Shown here in pieces: positions 1 through 6,547 of a DNA stretch of 12,210 bases. The notes below the pieces were generated by a model. The model was given only the letters and a program-made list of their open reading frames with translations, was not told the origin of the DNA and did not search any database. Every line of letters starts with the position of its first letter. Position 1 is the first letter of the stretch. The stretch is from NCBI GenBank assembly GCA_021159525.1, contig JAGHEC010000001.1, forward strand, positions 1 to 12,210. The letters run 5' to 3'. The DNA is from Deltaproteobacteria bacterium. GTDB taxonomy: Bacteria > Desulfobacterota > DSM-4660 > Desulfatiglandales > Desulfatiglandaceae. A program made the translations under genes and the position numbers.

Positions 1-1
1 A

Positions 2-34
2 AACCGGGGACCCATCCGAAGGGTGGGGTCTGAG
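2..34 (+). repeat. Hairpin repeat family 2, copy a (GAA triloop)
   Basis: The unit begins AACCGGGGA and can fold as CCCATCC (11-17), loop GAA (18-20), GGGTGGG (21-27), a 7-bp stem with one G-U pair. Copy b at 6515-6547 matches it along most of its length. Copies c (1897-1929) and d (12183-12210) keep the AAACTGGG-type start and a 3-nt-loop hairpin with a different stem sequence. It resembles REP-type extragenic palindromes, but no family assignment was possible. Confidence 0.6.
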
Positions 35-52
35 TCGAGCGAAGCGAGCGAA

Positions 53-120
53 GAAGAGACGGCGCCCTCCCGGCAGTCGCGTCAGAAAAACCCTCCTGCC
101 CCGGGTTATTGAGCTGTTAC
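53..120 (+). repeat. Right arm of inverted-repeat element family 1, copy 1
   Basis: These 68 bases align without gaps to 10533-10600 with four differences, and the first 42 bases are identical. The unit ends with TTATTGAGCTGTTAC (106-120), the terminal inverted repeat shared with copies 2 and 3. No matching left arm is visible within the window, so the element is either truncated or extends past the left edge. The frame through it ends TAT TGA inside the terminal repeat, as in the other two copies. Confidence 0.75.
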
Positions 121-272
121 GTGAGGCGGACAATCCCAAATTTAACCAAAAATCGGGCGTGAACGGTTACCTCTTTCCTTATTCGCAAGGGATAATCGCA
201 ATTATTTTCTCATTTTGCAAAAATATGGGTTTTGACCGACCGGCCCCACACTTTTTCCAGCCTGTCCATTTT

Positions 273-290
273 ATTCATATGATTATGAAT
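273..290. promoter_or_regulatory. Candidate regulator-binding dyad upstream of sigma-54 promoter
   Basis: ATTCATA and TATGAAT form a perfect 7-bp inverted repeat around TGAT. The centre lies about 65 bases upstream of the predicted transcription start at 347. This is somewhat closer than usual for an enhancer-type site of a sigma-54 activator. A second dyad, ATAAT-CGCA-ATTAT at 192-205, is centred near -148. Either could be an activator or repressor site; the sequence shows only the symmetry. Confidence 0.3.
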
Positions 291-320
291 GAAGGGAGCT
301 TCCCCGAGGTTTGAAATGTT

Positions 321-336
321 TGGCATGGGCTTTGCT
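321..336 (+). promoter_or_regulatory. Sigma-54 (-24/-12) promoter of the first activator gene
   Basis: TGGCATGGGCTTTGCT matches the RpoN consensus TGGCACG-N4-TTGCW at every fixed position except one (T instead of C after TGGCA). GG at 322-323 and GC at 334-335 have the required 12-base offset. Transcription would start near 347, leaving a leader of about 165 nt before the TTG start at 512. The downstream gene encodes a sigma-54 activator, so autoactivation or control by another RpoN activator is likely. Confidence 0.8.
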
Positions 337-511
337 AAATGTCGTTGCAAACAGTCATTCCAACATCCTCAGACTCCGGGAGCAGCGACAGCGTCCGCAT
401 ACGAAATAAAATTTCCCGGGCGTTATGGTTTTCATGTTGAATGACCGGAAAACAAAATGGGCCAGGATCTGTTGTCTTGGGTCATAAACGCAAGAACAAG
501 GGGGAAGGGCA

Positions 512-1576
512 TTGGAAAATGCAGCCGTAAGGGTGAAACATGCTGAATTTCCCGGTATGATCGGGTACGAACGGGGAACCGGGCCTTGTTGCAGGGACGC
601 CACCCGATATGGCGATATCATCGGCAATAGCAGGGGGATGCGCGAGATTTATCATCTGGTCGAAAGGGTGGCTGACAGCGAGAGCACCGTGGTCATCACA
701 GGAGAGAGCGGGACCGGAAAGGGTATGGTGGCCCGGGCCATCCATAATAGGTCGAGACGACATGATCATCCGTTTATCACCATCAACTGCGGGGCTATCC
801 CCGAGAACCTGTTGGAAAGCGAACTCTTCGGACATGTGAGGGGGGCATTTACGGGCGCCAGTGCAAACAAGCCCGGCAAATTCGAGTTGGCCAAAGGGGG
901 GACAGTCTTTTTAGATGAAATCGGCGATATGAGCGCCAATCTTCAGGTGAAGATCCTGCGGGTTCTGGAAGAAAGGGAATTTGAGCCGGTGGGTGGTTCA
1001 AAGACCCTGCATGCCGACGTCAGGATCATTGCCGCAACCCATGCGGATCTGGAAAAGCTGGTCCGGGAGAAGAAATTCAGAGAAGACCTTTTTTACCGGT
1101 TGTATGTTGTGCCCATCAAGGTCCCTTCCCTCAGGGAGAGAAGCTCTGACATCCCTCTCCTTGTTGCCCACTTTCTTCGCCGCTTCAACAAAAAGAACCA
1201 TCGACATGTGGAGGGAATCTCTGAAGAGGCCCTTAACGCCATGCAGGCCTATAGCTGGCCCGGAAACGTGCGAGAACTCAGGAACACCATGGAACGGATG
1301 GTGGTTTTAAAAGGGAAGGGACGTATAGAACTGCATGATCTCCCACATAAGGTTAACAACGGAAGCCGCGTGGCCCCCATGGGACACGTAGAGATCTCGG
1401 AAGACGGAATCGACCTGAATTCCGCTGTGACTGAATATGAACGCGCCCTTATTCTGGAGTCGCTGAAACGCACCAACTGGGTAAAGAATCAGGCAGCCAA
1501 GCTGCTTCAAGTGAACAGGACAACCCTTGTCGAGAAGATTAAGAGACATAAGTTGTCGGAGCTGCAGGCATCATAG
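512..1576 (+). CDS. Sigma-54-dependent activator, FlrA/FleQ-like, no N-terminal sensory domain
   Basis: This 354-residue AAA+ enhancer-binding protein remodels RpoN holoenzyme to open promoters. Visible motifs are Walker A GESGTGKG (64-71), the intact sigma-54-contacting GAFTGA loop (111-116), Walker B FLDE (133-136) and a C-terminal Fis-type helix-turn-helix (about 322-348). The RTTLVEK sequence in the last helix is typical of FlrA/FleQ. Only about 35 residues precede the AAA+ domain, so there is no receiver or FleQ-type N-domain, as in PspF. The LFRS motif used by FleQ for cyclic-di-GMP is also not apparent. The start is taken as TTG at 512 because a TAA closes the frame at 485-487 and a GGGGAAGGG ribosome-binding site lies at 501-509. 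It is transcribed from the sigma-54 promoter at 321 and precedes the flagellar operon. Family is certain; the flagellar master-regulator role is inferred. Confidence 0.88.
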   Translation: MENAAVRVKHAEFPGMIGYERGTGPCCRDATRYGDIIGNSRGMREIYHLVERVADSESTVVITGESGTGKGMVARAIHNRSRRHDHPFITINCGAIPENLLESELFGHVRGAFTGASANKPGKFELAKGGTVFLDEIGDMSANLQVKILRVLEEREFEPVGGSKTLHADVRIIAATHADLEKLVREKKFREDLFYRLYVVPIKVPSLRERSSDIPLLVAHFLRRFNKKNHRHVEGISEEALNAMQAYSWPGNVRELRNTMERMVVLKGKGRIELHDLPHKVNNGSRVAPMGHVEISEDGIDLNSAVTEYERALILESLKRTNWVKNQAAKLLQVNRTTLVEKIKRHKLSELQAS

Positions 1577-1684
1577 ATGGATTCCGCCCTTTGTCCTGCA
1601 GAACCCTGTCAAAGAAGTGACGCCCGGGAGAACGGCTGTTGACATGGGCCCCCGAGGCATCCTGTCCCAGGGCTGATAACCCCT

Positions 1685-1716
1685 GTCCCCAAAAGCGTGC
1701 CGGAAACCGTGGGGAC
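1685..1716. repeat. Inverted repeat GTCCCCA...TGGGGAC
   Basis: Perfect 7-bp arms (1685-1691 and 1710-1716) enclose an 18-base loop with its own small CGG-AAA-CCG hairpin. It lies about 110 bases after the stop of the first activator and is followed by CTCTTTC, not a T-run, so it is a weak candidate terminator. The TGGGGAC core resembles the start of the hairpin repeats (TGGGGACCC in copy c) and REP-type palindromes. Confidence 0.4.
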
Positions 1717-1853
1717 CTCTTTCAACCTCTCACGATTTGTCTGATAAAGGCCTTCCGGTTCCCTCAAGGGCCTCTGATCTCCAATCATCCTTCCCCCGAA
1801 ATAGCGCCCATCCGGAAATAGATTTTGGGCACGAGCGGGTTTCCAATCCAGAA

Positions 1854-1869
1854 GTGAAACAGGCTTCAC
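1854..1869. promoter_or_regulatory. Candidate enhancer dyad GTGAA-N6-TTCAC
   Basis: This is a perfect 5-bp inverted repeat centred at about 1861.5, roughly 142 bases upstream of the start predicted for the sigma-54 promoter at 1978-1993. That distance is normal for a bacterial enhancer-binding site. Assignment to either activator in this window is inference only. Confidence 0.3.
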
Positions 1870-1896
1870 ATTTTACGGGCAGGCGCTGAGGTTGTG

Positions 1897-1929
1897 AAAC
1901 TGGGGACCCGCTCGGAGAGTGGGGAGTCC
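1897..1929 (+). repeat. Hairpin repeat family 2, copy c (GGA triloop)
   Basis: After AAACTGGGGA comes CCCGCTC (1907-1913), loop GGA (1914-1916) and GAGTGGG (1917-1923). This is a 7-bp stem with one G-U pair. Compared with copy a, the loop-proximal half of the stem has changed on both sides while pairing is kept. Confidence 0.55.
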
Positions 1930-1977
1930 AAGCGGAGCGCGGACAAAAAGGGCCATTTATGGATGGAAACGAACTAA

Positions 1978-1993
1978 CGGCACATCTCTTGCA
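1978..1993 (+). promoter_or_regulatory. Sigma-54 (-24/-12) promoter for response regulator and flagellar operon
   Basis: CGGCACATCTCTTGCA matches RpoN consensus TGGCACG-N4-TTGCW with two differences (first T to C; G to A after GGCAC). GG (1979-1980) and GC (1991-1992) are exactly 12 bases apart. Transcription would start near 2004, giving a leader of about 278 nt before the response regulator ATG at 2282. It is the only good promoter match I found upstream of the long gene run, so it probably drives the response regulator and flgB through fliJ. Confidence 0.72.
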
Positions 1994-2109
1994 CTGCCGA
2001 AACATTGACATTCCTGCCCGGATGACTGACAGAAGCATTCTCCCTGTGTCGGGAGACGCTGAATGTGAGCCTGTCCAGATCAGGGAGGCGGCAGTTGATT
2101 CGGCGAGGC

Positions 2110-2230
2110 GTATCAGCTCAATAATTCCGGGGATAACAGCGAACGTAGTACCGGGGCAGGATGATTTTTTCCCACCATCCCGGCAGTCGCGTCAGGAAAC
2201 CCCTTCCACCCCTGTTTATTGAGCTATTAC
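2110..2230. mobile_element. Inverted-repeat element family 1, copy 2 (121 bp, MITE-like)
   Basis: It is bounded by GTATCAGCTCAATAA (2110-2124) and TTATTGAGCTATTAC (2216-2230), which match as inverted repeats at 13 of 15 positions. The left half aligns to the left arm of copy 3 (shared GGGGCAGGA-GATTTTT stretch). The right half aligns to the right arms of copies 1 and 3 (shared CCCGGCAGTCGCGTCAG). The interior found in copy 3 is missing. No transposase and no evident target duplication are seen, so it is a MITE or a decayed element. It lies in the predicted leader between the sigma-54 promoter and the response regulator gene. Confidence 0.65.
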
Positions 2231-2281
2231 GGTGATGGATCGGGTTTTTTGAGGGTCTGAGCTGCATGGAGGAGCAATTGG

Positions 2282-3649
2282 ATGCATCCTATTTTGATTG
2301 TGGACAATGAGATCGATGTGAGATCGTCCCTTGCGCATGCGCTGAGCAGGAACGGGTATCCGGTGGTGTATGCAGCAAACGGCATGCAGGCCCTCGATGA
2401 ATTCGGAAAGGGGAGATTCAGCCTGGTGATTTCCGACATGAGGCTCCCCGAAATGTCAGGGATTGACCTGCTGACGGCTGTAAAGCGTCTCTCTCCCCAG
2501 GTGCCTGTGGTCATGACTGCCTCGAACGGGACCATTGAAAACGCAGTGGAAGCCATGCAGCATGGAGCAACGGATTATATCCTGAAGCCTTTGTCCTTGG
2601 AGACACTGGAAACGGTGATCCGGAATGCCTGCAGGAAGGCAAATGCTCAGGCCCGGGCGGTTTCCGGAGGGCGGGATCTGGAGATGATCTCAGGCCCCAA
2701 GACCATGGTAACCCGGGATCCAAAGCTCTTGAAGGTCTTGAAGCTGGCGAAAGATATCGCCCCGAGCAAGGCCACCGTGCTCATCCAGGGGGAAAGCGGC
2801 ACCGGGAAGGAGCTTCTGGCCTCATTCATCCACATACAGCACAGCCGGGATAAAAGACCTTACATTGCTATCAACTGTGCTTCATTGCCTGACGGTTTGG
2901 CCGAAAGCGAACTTTTCGGGCATGAGAAGGGGGCCTTTACCGGGGCCATGAACCGAAAAAAGGGGAAATTCGAACTGGCAAACCGGGGGACCATAGTTCT
3001 CGATGAGATCAGTGAGATGCCGCTGCAGATACAGGCCAAATTGCTCCGGGCGATCCAGGAAAGGTCCATTGACAGGGTGGGCGGGACCAGTTCTATCCCC
3101 GTGGATGTGAGGATCATCGCCATCAGCAACCGGGATCTTAAGACGGAGGTTAAGGAGGGAAGATTCAGGGAGGACCTTTTTTACCGAATCAATGTCATTC
3201 CCTTGACTATCCCTCCTCTTCGGGAGCGAAAGAAAGACATCCCCATCCTGAGCAGACACTTCCTGGAAAAATACGGATCGCTTTATGCAAAACCCGTGAC
3301 CAGGATATCCGATGCAGCCCTTTCCGTGTTAATGGGGCTTGAATGGCCCGGAAACGTAAGGGAGCTGGAAAATACCATTGAGAGGGCGGTCCTTCTGACG
3401 GAAACAGACAGCATTTTGCCGGAGCACCTTTTCCTTGAGCACGAGGAAGCAGACACGGATCCATCGCCTCGGATCAGGCCGGGCCTTACAGTGAGGGAGA
3501 TGGAAAGGGAACTGATATGTCAAACGCTCAAGAAAGTGGACCACAACCGGACTCATGCCGCGGAGATGCTGGGAATCAGTATAAGAACCCTGCGCAACAA
3601 GCTGCGGGAATACAAGGCAGAAGGTCTTTCGGAACCTGAAGATTCATGA
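2282..3649 (+). CDS. NtrC-family response regulator, FlrC/FleR/FlgR-like flagellar activator
   Basis: This 455-residue protein has receiver, sigma-54 AAA+ and Fis-type DNA-binding domains. In the receiver, Asp52 is the phosphoacceptor (VISDMRLPEMSG), with Thr79 and Lys102 as switch residues. The usual acidic pair near residue 8 reads Asp8-Asn9-Glu10 (VDNE), a mild deviation in the metal pocket. The AAA+ part has GESGTGKE (about 170-177), GAFTGA (about 217-222), VLDE and GNVRELEN. The C-terminal helix-turn-helix spans about 421-445 (AAEMLGISIRTLRNKL). ATG at 2282 follows GGAGGAG at 2268-2274. The stop is 32 bases before flgB, implying cotranscription with the genes it probably activates. By analogy with FlrC/FleR it should turn on later rod, hook and basal-body genes with RpoN. 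No partner kinase is adjacent. Confidence 0.9.
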   Translation: MHPILIVDNEIDVRSSLAHALSRNGYPVVYAANGMQALDEFGKGRFSLVISDMRLPEMSGIDLLTAVKRLSPQVPVVMTASNGTIENAVEAMQHGATDYILKPLSLETLETVIRNACRKANAQARAVSGGRDLEMISGPKTMVTRDPKLLKVLKLAKDIAPSKATVLIQGESGTGKELLASFIHIQHSRDKRPYIAINCASLPDGLAESELFGHEKGAFTGAMNRKKGKFELANRGTIVLDEISEMPLQIQAKLLRAIQERSIDRVGGTSSIPVDVRIIAISNRDLKTEVKEGRFREDLFYRINVIPLTIPPLRERKKDIPILSRHFLEKYGSLYAKPVTRISDAALSVLMGLEWPGNVRELENTIERAVLLTETDSILPEHLFLEHEEADTDPSPRIRPGLTVREMERELICQTLKKVDHNRTHAAEMLGISIRTLRNKLREYKAEGLSEPEDS

Positions 3650-3681
3650 GGAGATGATGGATTCGGGAGGAGAAGATCATT

Positions 3682-4098
3682 ATGGGACTGGAAGGACTGT
3701 TTAAGGGCGCATTCCCCGCCCTGGAAAAGGCCCTGGATCTGAGGGCCATGAAACATGAGCTGATTGTATCCAACATTGCTAACAAGGATACGCCCAACTT
3801 CAAAGCTTTTGACCTGATTGTTGAAGAGGAAATGGCAAGATCGGAGGCGGGAAGCGATCCCGGTCGGCTCCGGCGAACCCATGAGGGCCATCTGCCTGGA
3901 AAAGGATCCGTCGGAATATCAACGAGAATCAGAGACGCAAGAGGAGAGGAAAGGGCTCTGAGAGGAGATGGGAACTCTGTGGATATAGACAGGGAAATGG
4001 CGAAACTGTCTGAAAACAATCTCCTGTATGACGCCCTCGCGCAGATCATTTCAAGAAAGTTCGATGGACTGGAAAATGTCATCAAGGGAGGGACGTAA
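3682..4098 (+). CDS. flgB: Flagellar proximal rod protein FlgB
   Basis: This 138-residue axial protein forms part of the proximal rod between the MS ring and the distal rod. The N-terminal signature ELIVSNIANKDTPNFKAFD (about 26-44) is the rod/hook-family motif, here with NKDTPNFKA where ADTPGYKA-like versions are common. The C-terminal NSVDIDREMAKLSENNLLYDAL stretch is typical of FlgB. Length is normal and there is no signal peptide, as expected for a protein secreted by the flagellar type III system. GGGAGGAG at 3665-3672 sets the ATG at 3682. It is the first structural gene of the flgBC-fliE block. Confidence 0.95.
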   Translation: MGLEGLFKGAFPALEKALDLRAMKHELIVSNIANKDTPNFKAFDLIVEEEMARSEAGSDPGRLRRTHEGHLPGKGSVGISTRIRDARGEERALRGDGNSVDIDREMAKLSENNLLYDALAQIISRKFDGLENVIKGGT

Positions 4099-4101
4099 GA
4101 G

Positions 4102-4539
4102 ATGGATTATTTGAGCGCTTTTCGCATCAGCAGTTCGGGTATGGCGGCCCAACGGCTTCGAATGGATGTGGCCGCAAGCAACCTGGCCAACATCAACACA
4201 ACGCGCACGCCGGAGGGAGGCCCGTACCGGAGAAAAGATGTCGTCTTTGAAAGTGAACCGGTTCAGGGTTTATTTGAAAACGCGCTCGAATTGTCCCTGT
4301 CAAGGAAGGTATCGGGCGTCAGGGTGGCGGACATAATAGAAGATCCACGCCCCCCCCTCTCCAAATTCGACCCACAGCATCCGGATGCGGACAGCAAGGG
4401 ATATATAAAGGTCCCCAGGATCAATCTGATGGAAGAGATGGTCAATATGATGTCGGCCGCTCGAAGCTATGAGGCCAACGTGACCGCCATGAAGGCCACC
4501 AAGGATATGGCATCGAAGGCATTGGAGATCGGGAGGTAG
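4102..4539 (+). CDS. flgC: Flagellar proximal rod protein FlgC
   Basis: This 145-residue rod protein assembles next to FlgB. The N-terminal segment MAAQRLRMDVAASNLANINT and the following TRTPEGGPYRRK (about 33-44) are diagnostic of FlgC. The C-terminal motif with MMSAARSYEANVTAMKATK matches the conserved helix that packs into the axial core. The ATG is three bases after the flgB stop, with a GGGAGGG ribosome-binding site in the end of flgB, indicating translational coupling. Confidence 0.96.
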   Translation: MDYLSAFRISSSGMAAQRLRMDVAASNLANINTTRTPEGGPYRRKDVVFESEPVQGLFENALELSLSRKVSGVRVADIIEDPRPPLSKFDPQHPDADSKGYIKVPRINLMEEMVNMMSAARSYEANVTAMKATKDMASKALEIGR

Positions 4540-4544
4540 GGATC

Positions 4545-4847
4545 ATGACGGATATCATCGTCAAGAACAGGCTTGAGACGACGCTTCCGCTGAGCGCGTC
4601 CGGCAGCGAGGCCCGTGTTGGGCCGGGCAGATCATTTGGACGCATGCTGTCAGAGGCCGTAGGCGAAACAGAACGACTTCGCAGGGCCGCGGATGCAGCC
4701 GTCGGTGACTTGGCGGCCGGCAGGAATGTGAGCATTCATAAGACCATGATCGCCATGGAGAAGGCGAGCATCTCCTTTAAGCTCATGATGCAGGTACGAA
4801 ACAAAGTTGTTTCAGCCTATCAGGAAATAATGCGAATGCAGGTCTAG
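4545..4847 (+). CDS. fliE: Flagellar hook-basal body protein FliE
   Basis: This 100-residue protein links the MS ring to the rod and is an early export substrate. The conserved C-terminal half is clear: a SFGRMLSEAV segment, then a helical region with VSIHKTMIAMEKASISFKLM and VRNKVVSAYQEIMRMQV at the very end. The N-terminal 30 residues are variable, as usual. It starts five bases after the flgC stop; GGGAGG at the flgC end can serve as ribosome-binding site. Confidence 0.95.
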   Translation: MTDIIVKNRLETTLPLSASGSEARVGPGRSFGRMLSEAVGETERLRRAADAAVGDLAAGRNVSIHKTMIAMEKASISFKLMMQVRNKVVSAYQEIMRMQV

Positions 4848-4881
4848 CAGGCCTGGACGTAAGACGGATGACGGTAGAAGA

Positions 4882-6492
4882 ATGAGTATTAACGATATTC
4901 CATTGCAATTGAAGGCGGTGCTGCGGGGCATGACGCCTGCCAAGATATTTGTCCTGGGACTCGTGGCATCCCTTACCGTTGCCGGTTTCATCGTCCTGCT
5001 CACCTGGTCGGGAAACTCGGATTATCAATCTCTCTACACCCGCCTGAGCCCGGAGGATGCGGGGGCCATAGTGACCTGGCTCAAGGAGAACAATATTCCC
5101 TACAAGGTTTCTTCCGGTCATGATGCCATACAAGTTCCAAGCGATCTCTTGTATGAGACGCGACTCGAGCTGGCCTCCGCGGGCCTTCCCCTGGGGAGCG
5201 GCGTAGGGTTTGAAATCTTCGACAATGCCAGACTCGGCATGACTGAATTTGTTCAGAACGTCAATTTCCAGAGAGCGTTGCAAGGGGAGCTTTCGCGGAC
5301 CATCAACCGGTTTGACGAGGTTGAGGGGTCGAGAGTCCATATCGTGATGGGAACGAAATCCCTCTTTGCTGAAAACGAGGAACCTGCCACGGCATCCGTT
5401 ATCCTCAAGTTGGCCCGGGGAAGGGCCCTCAGCAAGGAGCAGGTCGAGGCGGTGGTCCACCTGGTGTCGTCCAGCGTGTCAGGGCTTAAACCGGAAAACG
5501 TGACGGTGGTGGACAATCATGGGAAGATGCTAGCCGGATCCGGAAGCCGGTCCGGGGAGGGGCCTGTCAATTCGGATCAACTGGCATTGCAGGAGAAGCT
5601 GGAAAAAGGGCTGGAAGATCGCGTGCGCACCATGCTGGAGACCGTGCTGGGGCCGGGGAAGGCCGTTGCCAGGGTATCCTGCACGCTCAACTTCACGAAA
5701 GAGGAGAAGACAGAAGAGCGTTATCGTCCCGACAGCAAGGTAGTGCGAAGCGAGCAGATCCTGAATGAGACCTCCGGAGGTCTCCGGAGGGCTGAAAAAG
5801 GGGTTCCCGGGATTCTATCCAATACCGCAGAGGGACAAGCCGCTATGGCCGGGAAACAAGAGTCCGGGTCGTCTATGAGCGAAGGCTTCAATAAGCAGGA
5901 GCGCACCGTTAATTATGAGATCAGCAGGGTGACAAGCCATATCCTGGAAGGCTGTCCCAGGGTTGAAAGGGTTTCGGCCGCTGTGGTGGTCGACGGCATC
6001 CATACTTATGTTGAAGGAGAGAAAGGAAAGGGTGAGTGGAAATACAGCCCGAGGTCGAGCGAAGAGATGGCCAAGATCACCAAGATTGTAAAAAGAGCCA
6101 TTAATTTTAATGCGGACCGCGGAGATCAACTTGAGGTGGTCAATATCCCGTTTAAAAAGGTCGATGCCGTGTGGGAAGAGGGGGCAGAAGGAGGCGCGAA
6201 TAAGTGGCTCTCCTATGCCCGGGAGTATGGCCCTTCCGCCAGGACCATATCGGTGGTTGCCTTTCTTTTCTGCGTATTCCTGTTTGTAGTAAGGCCGCTT
6301 CTGCGATGGCTGACCAGCACCGCAGGTCCCAAAGAAAAGGCCCTGATGCAGCTTCCCAAGACCGTATCGGAGATAGAGAGTGAATATGTGGAAAAATCTT
6401 CCAAAATAGAGCAGGCCGCCAGACTCCTTGCATCCGATGAAGAGGGCTCCGTCGATCTCATGCGAAGATGGTTAAGTGAAGGAAAAGCATAA
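4882..6492 (+). CDS. fliF: Flagellar MS-ring protein FliF
   Basis: This 536-residue inner-membrane protein forms the MS ring, the platform for rod, rotor and export gate. A first membrane segment lies at about 22-41 (IFVLGLVASLTVAGFIVLL), followed by the YscJ/FliF ring-building domain with YQSLYTRLSPEDAGAIVTWL and NVNFQRALQGELSRTI. A low-complexity, Gly/Ser-rich stretch follows in the middle. The second membrane segment is at about 456-471. The cytoplasmic tail ends DLMRRWLSEG, the short helix that binds the FliG N-terminal domain, so the protein is complete. The ribosome-binding site before ATG 4882 is weak (GGTAGAAG). It is separated from fliG by an unusually long 90-base gap holding a hairpin repeat. 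Confidence 0.96.
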   Translation: MSINDIPLQLKAVLRGMTPAKIFVLGLVASLTVAGFIVLLTWSGNSDYQSLYTRLSPEDAGAIVTWLKENNIPYKVSSGHDAIQVPSDLLYETRLELASAGLPLGSGVGFEIFDNARLGMTEFVQNVNFQRALQGELSRTINRFDEVEGSRVHIVMGTKSLFAENEEPATASVILKLARGRALSKEQVEAVVHLVSSSVSGLKPENVTVVDNHGKMLAGSGSRSGEGPVNSDQLALQEKLEKGLEDRVRTMLETVLGPGKAVARVSCTLNFTKEEKTEERYRPDSKVVRSEQILNETSGGLRRAEKGVPGILSNTAEGQAAMAGKQESGSSMSEGFNKQERTVNYEISRVTSHILEGCPRVERVSAAVVVDGIHTYVEGEKGKGEWKYSPRSSEEMAKITKIVKRAINFNADRGDQLEVVNIPFKKVDAVWEEGAEGGANKWLSYAREYGPSARTISVVAFLFCVFLFVVRPLLRWLTSTAGPKEKALMQLPKTVSEIESEYVEKSSKIEQAARLLASDEEGSVDLMRRWLSEGKA

Positions 6493-6514
6493 TGTATTCC
6501 CGGCATCAGCTCAC

Positions 6515-6547
6515 AACCGGGGGGCCTACCCGAAGGGCGGGGTCTGA
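6515..6547 (+). repeat. Hairpin repeat family 2, copy b, in the fliF-fliG gap
   Basis: AACCGGGGG is followed by CCTACCC (6525-6531), loop GAA (6532-6534) and GGGCGGG (6535-6541). The stem has one internal A-C mismatch. The sequence closely parallels copy a at 2-34, including the trailing GGGGTCTGA. It starts 22 bases after the fliF stop and ends 35 bases before the fliG ATG, so it would be transcribed within the operon mRNA. Confidence 0.6.

Larger units (their letters stand above)
1..511. other. Gene-free upstream region with repeats and sigma-54 promoter
   Basis: I see no convincing complete gene here. The first 120 bases are two repeats: a hairpin unit at 2-34 and the right end of a terminal-inverted-repeat element at 53-120. 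A frame entering from the left edge stays open from position 2 to the TGA at 110-112 (37 codons, ending SRQSRQKNPPAPGY). It could be the tail of a truncated gene, but it lies entirely in repeat DNA. Positions 121-320 are AT-richer and hold two small dyads (192-205 and 273-290). The sigma-54 promoter follows at 321-336. Positions 347-511 would be the untranslated leader of the first regulator; I found no recognisable riboswitch there. Confidence 0.6.
1577..2281. other. Gene-free, repeat-rich gap between the two regulators
   Basis: No ORF here has a ribosome-binding site together with a recognisable protein. In gamma-proteobacterial flrA-flrB-flrC or fleQ-fleS-fleR clusters this position carries the histidine kinase gene, and no kinase remnant is detectable. 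Contents in order are a GTCCCCA/TGGGGAC inverted repeat (1685-1716), a GTGAA/TTCAC dyad (1854-1869), hairpin repeat copy c (1897-1929), a sigma-54 promoter (1978-1993), inverted-repeat element copy 2 (2110-2230) and the GGAGGAG ribosome-binding site of the response regulator (2268-2274). Confidence 0.65.

Noticed and set aside
347..511. Cyclic-di-GMP or other riboswitch in the long leader of the first regulator
   Set aside because: I could not find the conserved GEMM-type core or any other recognisable aptamer sequence.
1639..1821. Remnant of a sensor kinase gene in the gap between regulators
   Set aside because: None of the translated frames on either strand shows H-box, N-box or G-box motifs.
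1959..2222. 87-codon + strand ORF ending in the shared SRQSRQ-type tail
   Set aside because: It has only a weak AAGGG before the ATG, the sigma-54 promoter lies within its first codons, and its 3' part is repeat-element DNA. I treat it as a chance frame, although the shared tail is noted as a finding.
3576..4085. 169-codon minus-strand ORF opposite flgB
   Set aside because: It is an antisense shadow of flgB and the end of the response regulator gene.
4783..5460. 225-codon minus-strand ORF opposite fliF
   Set aside because: It lies antisense to well-supported fliE/fliF and shows no family motifs.
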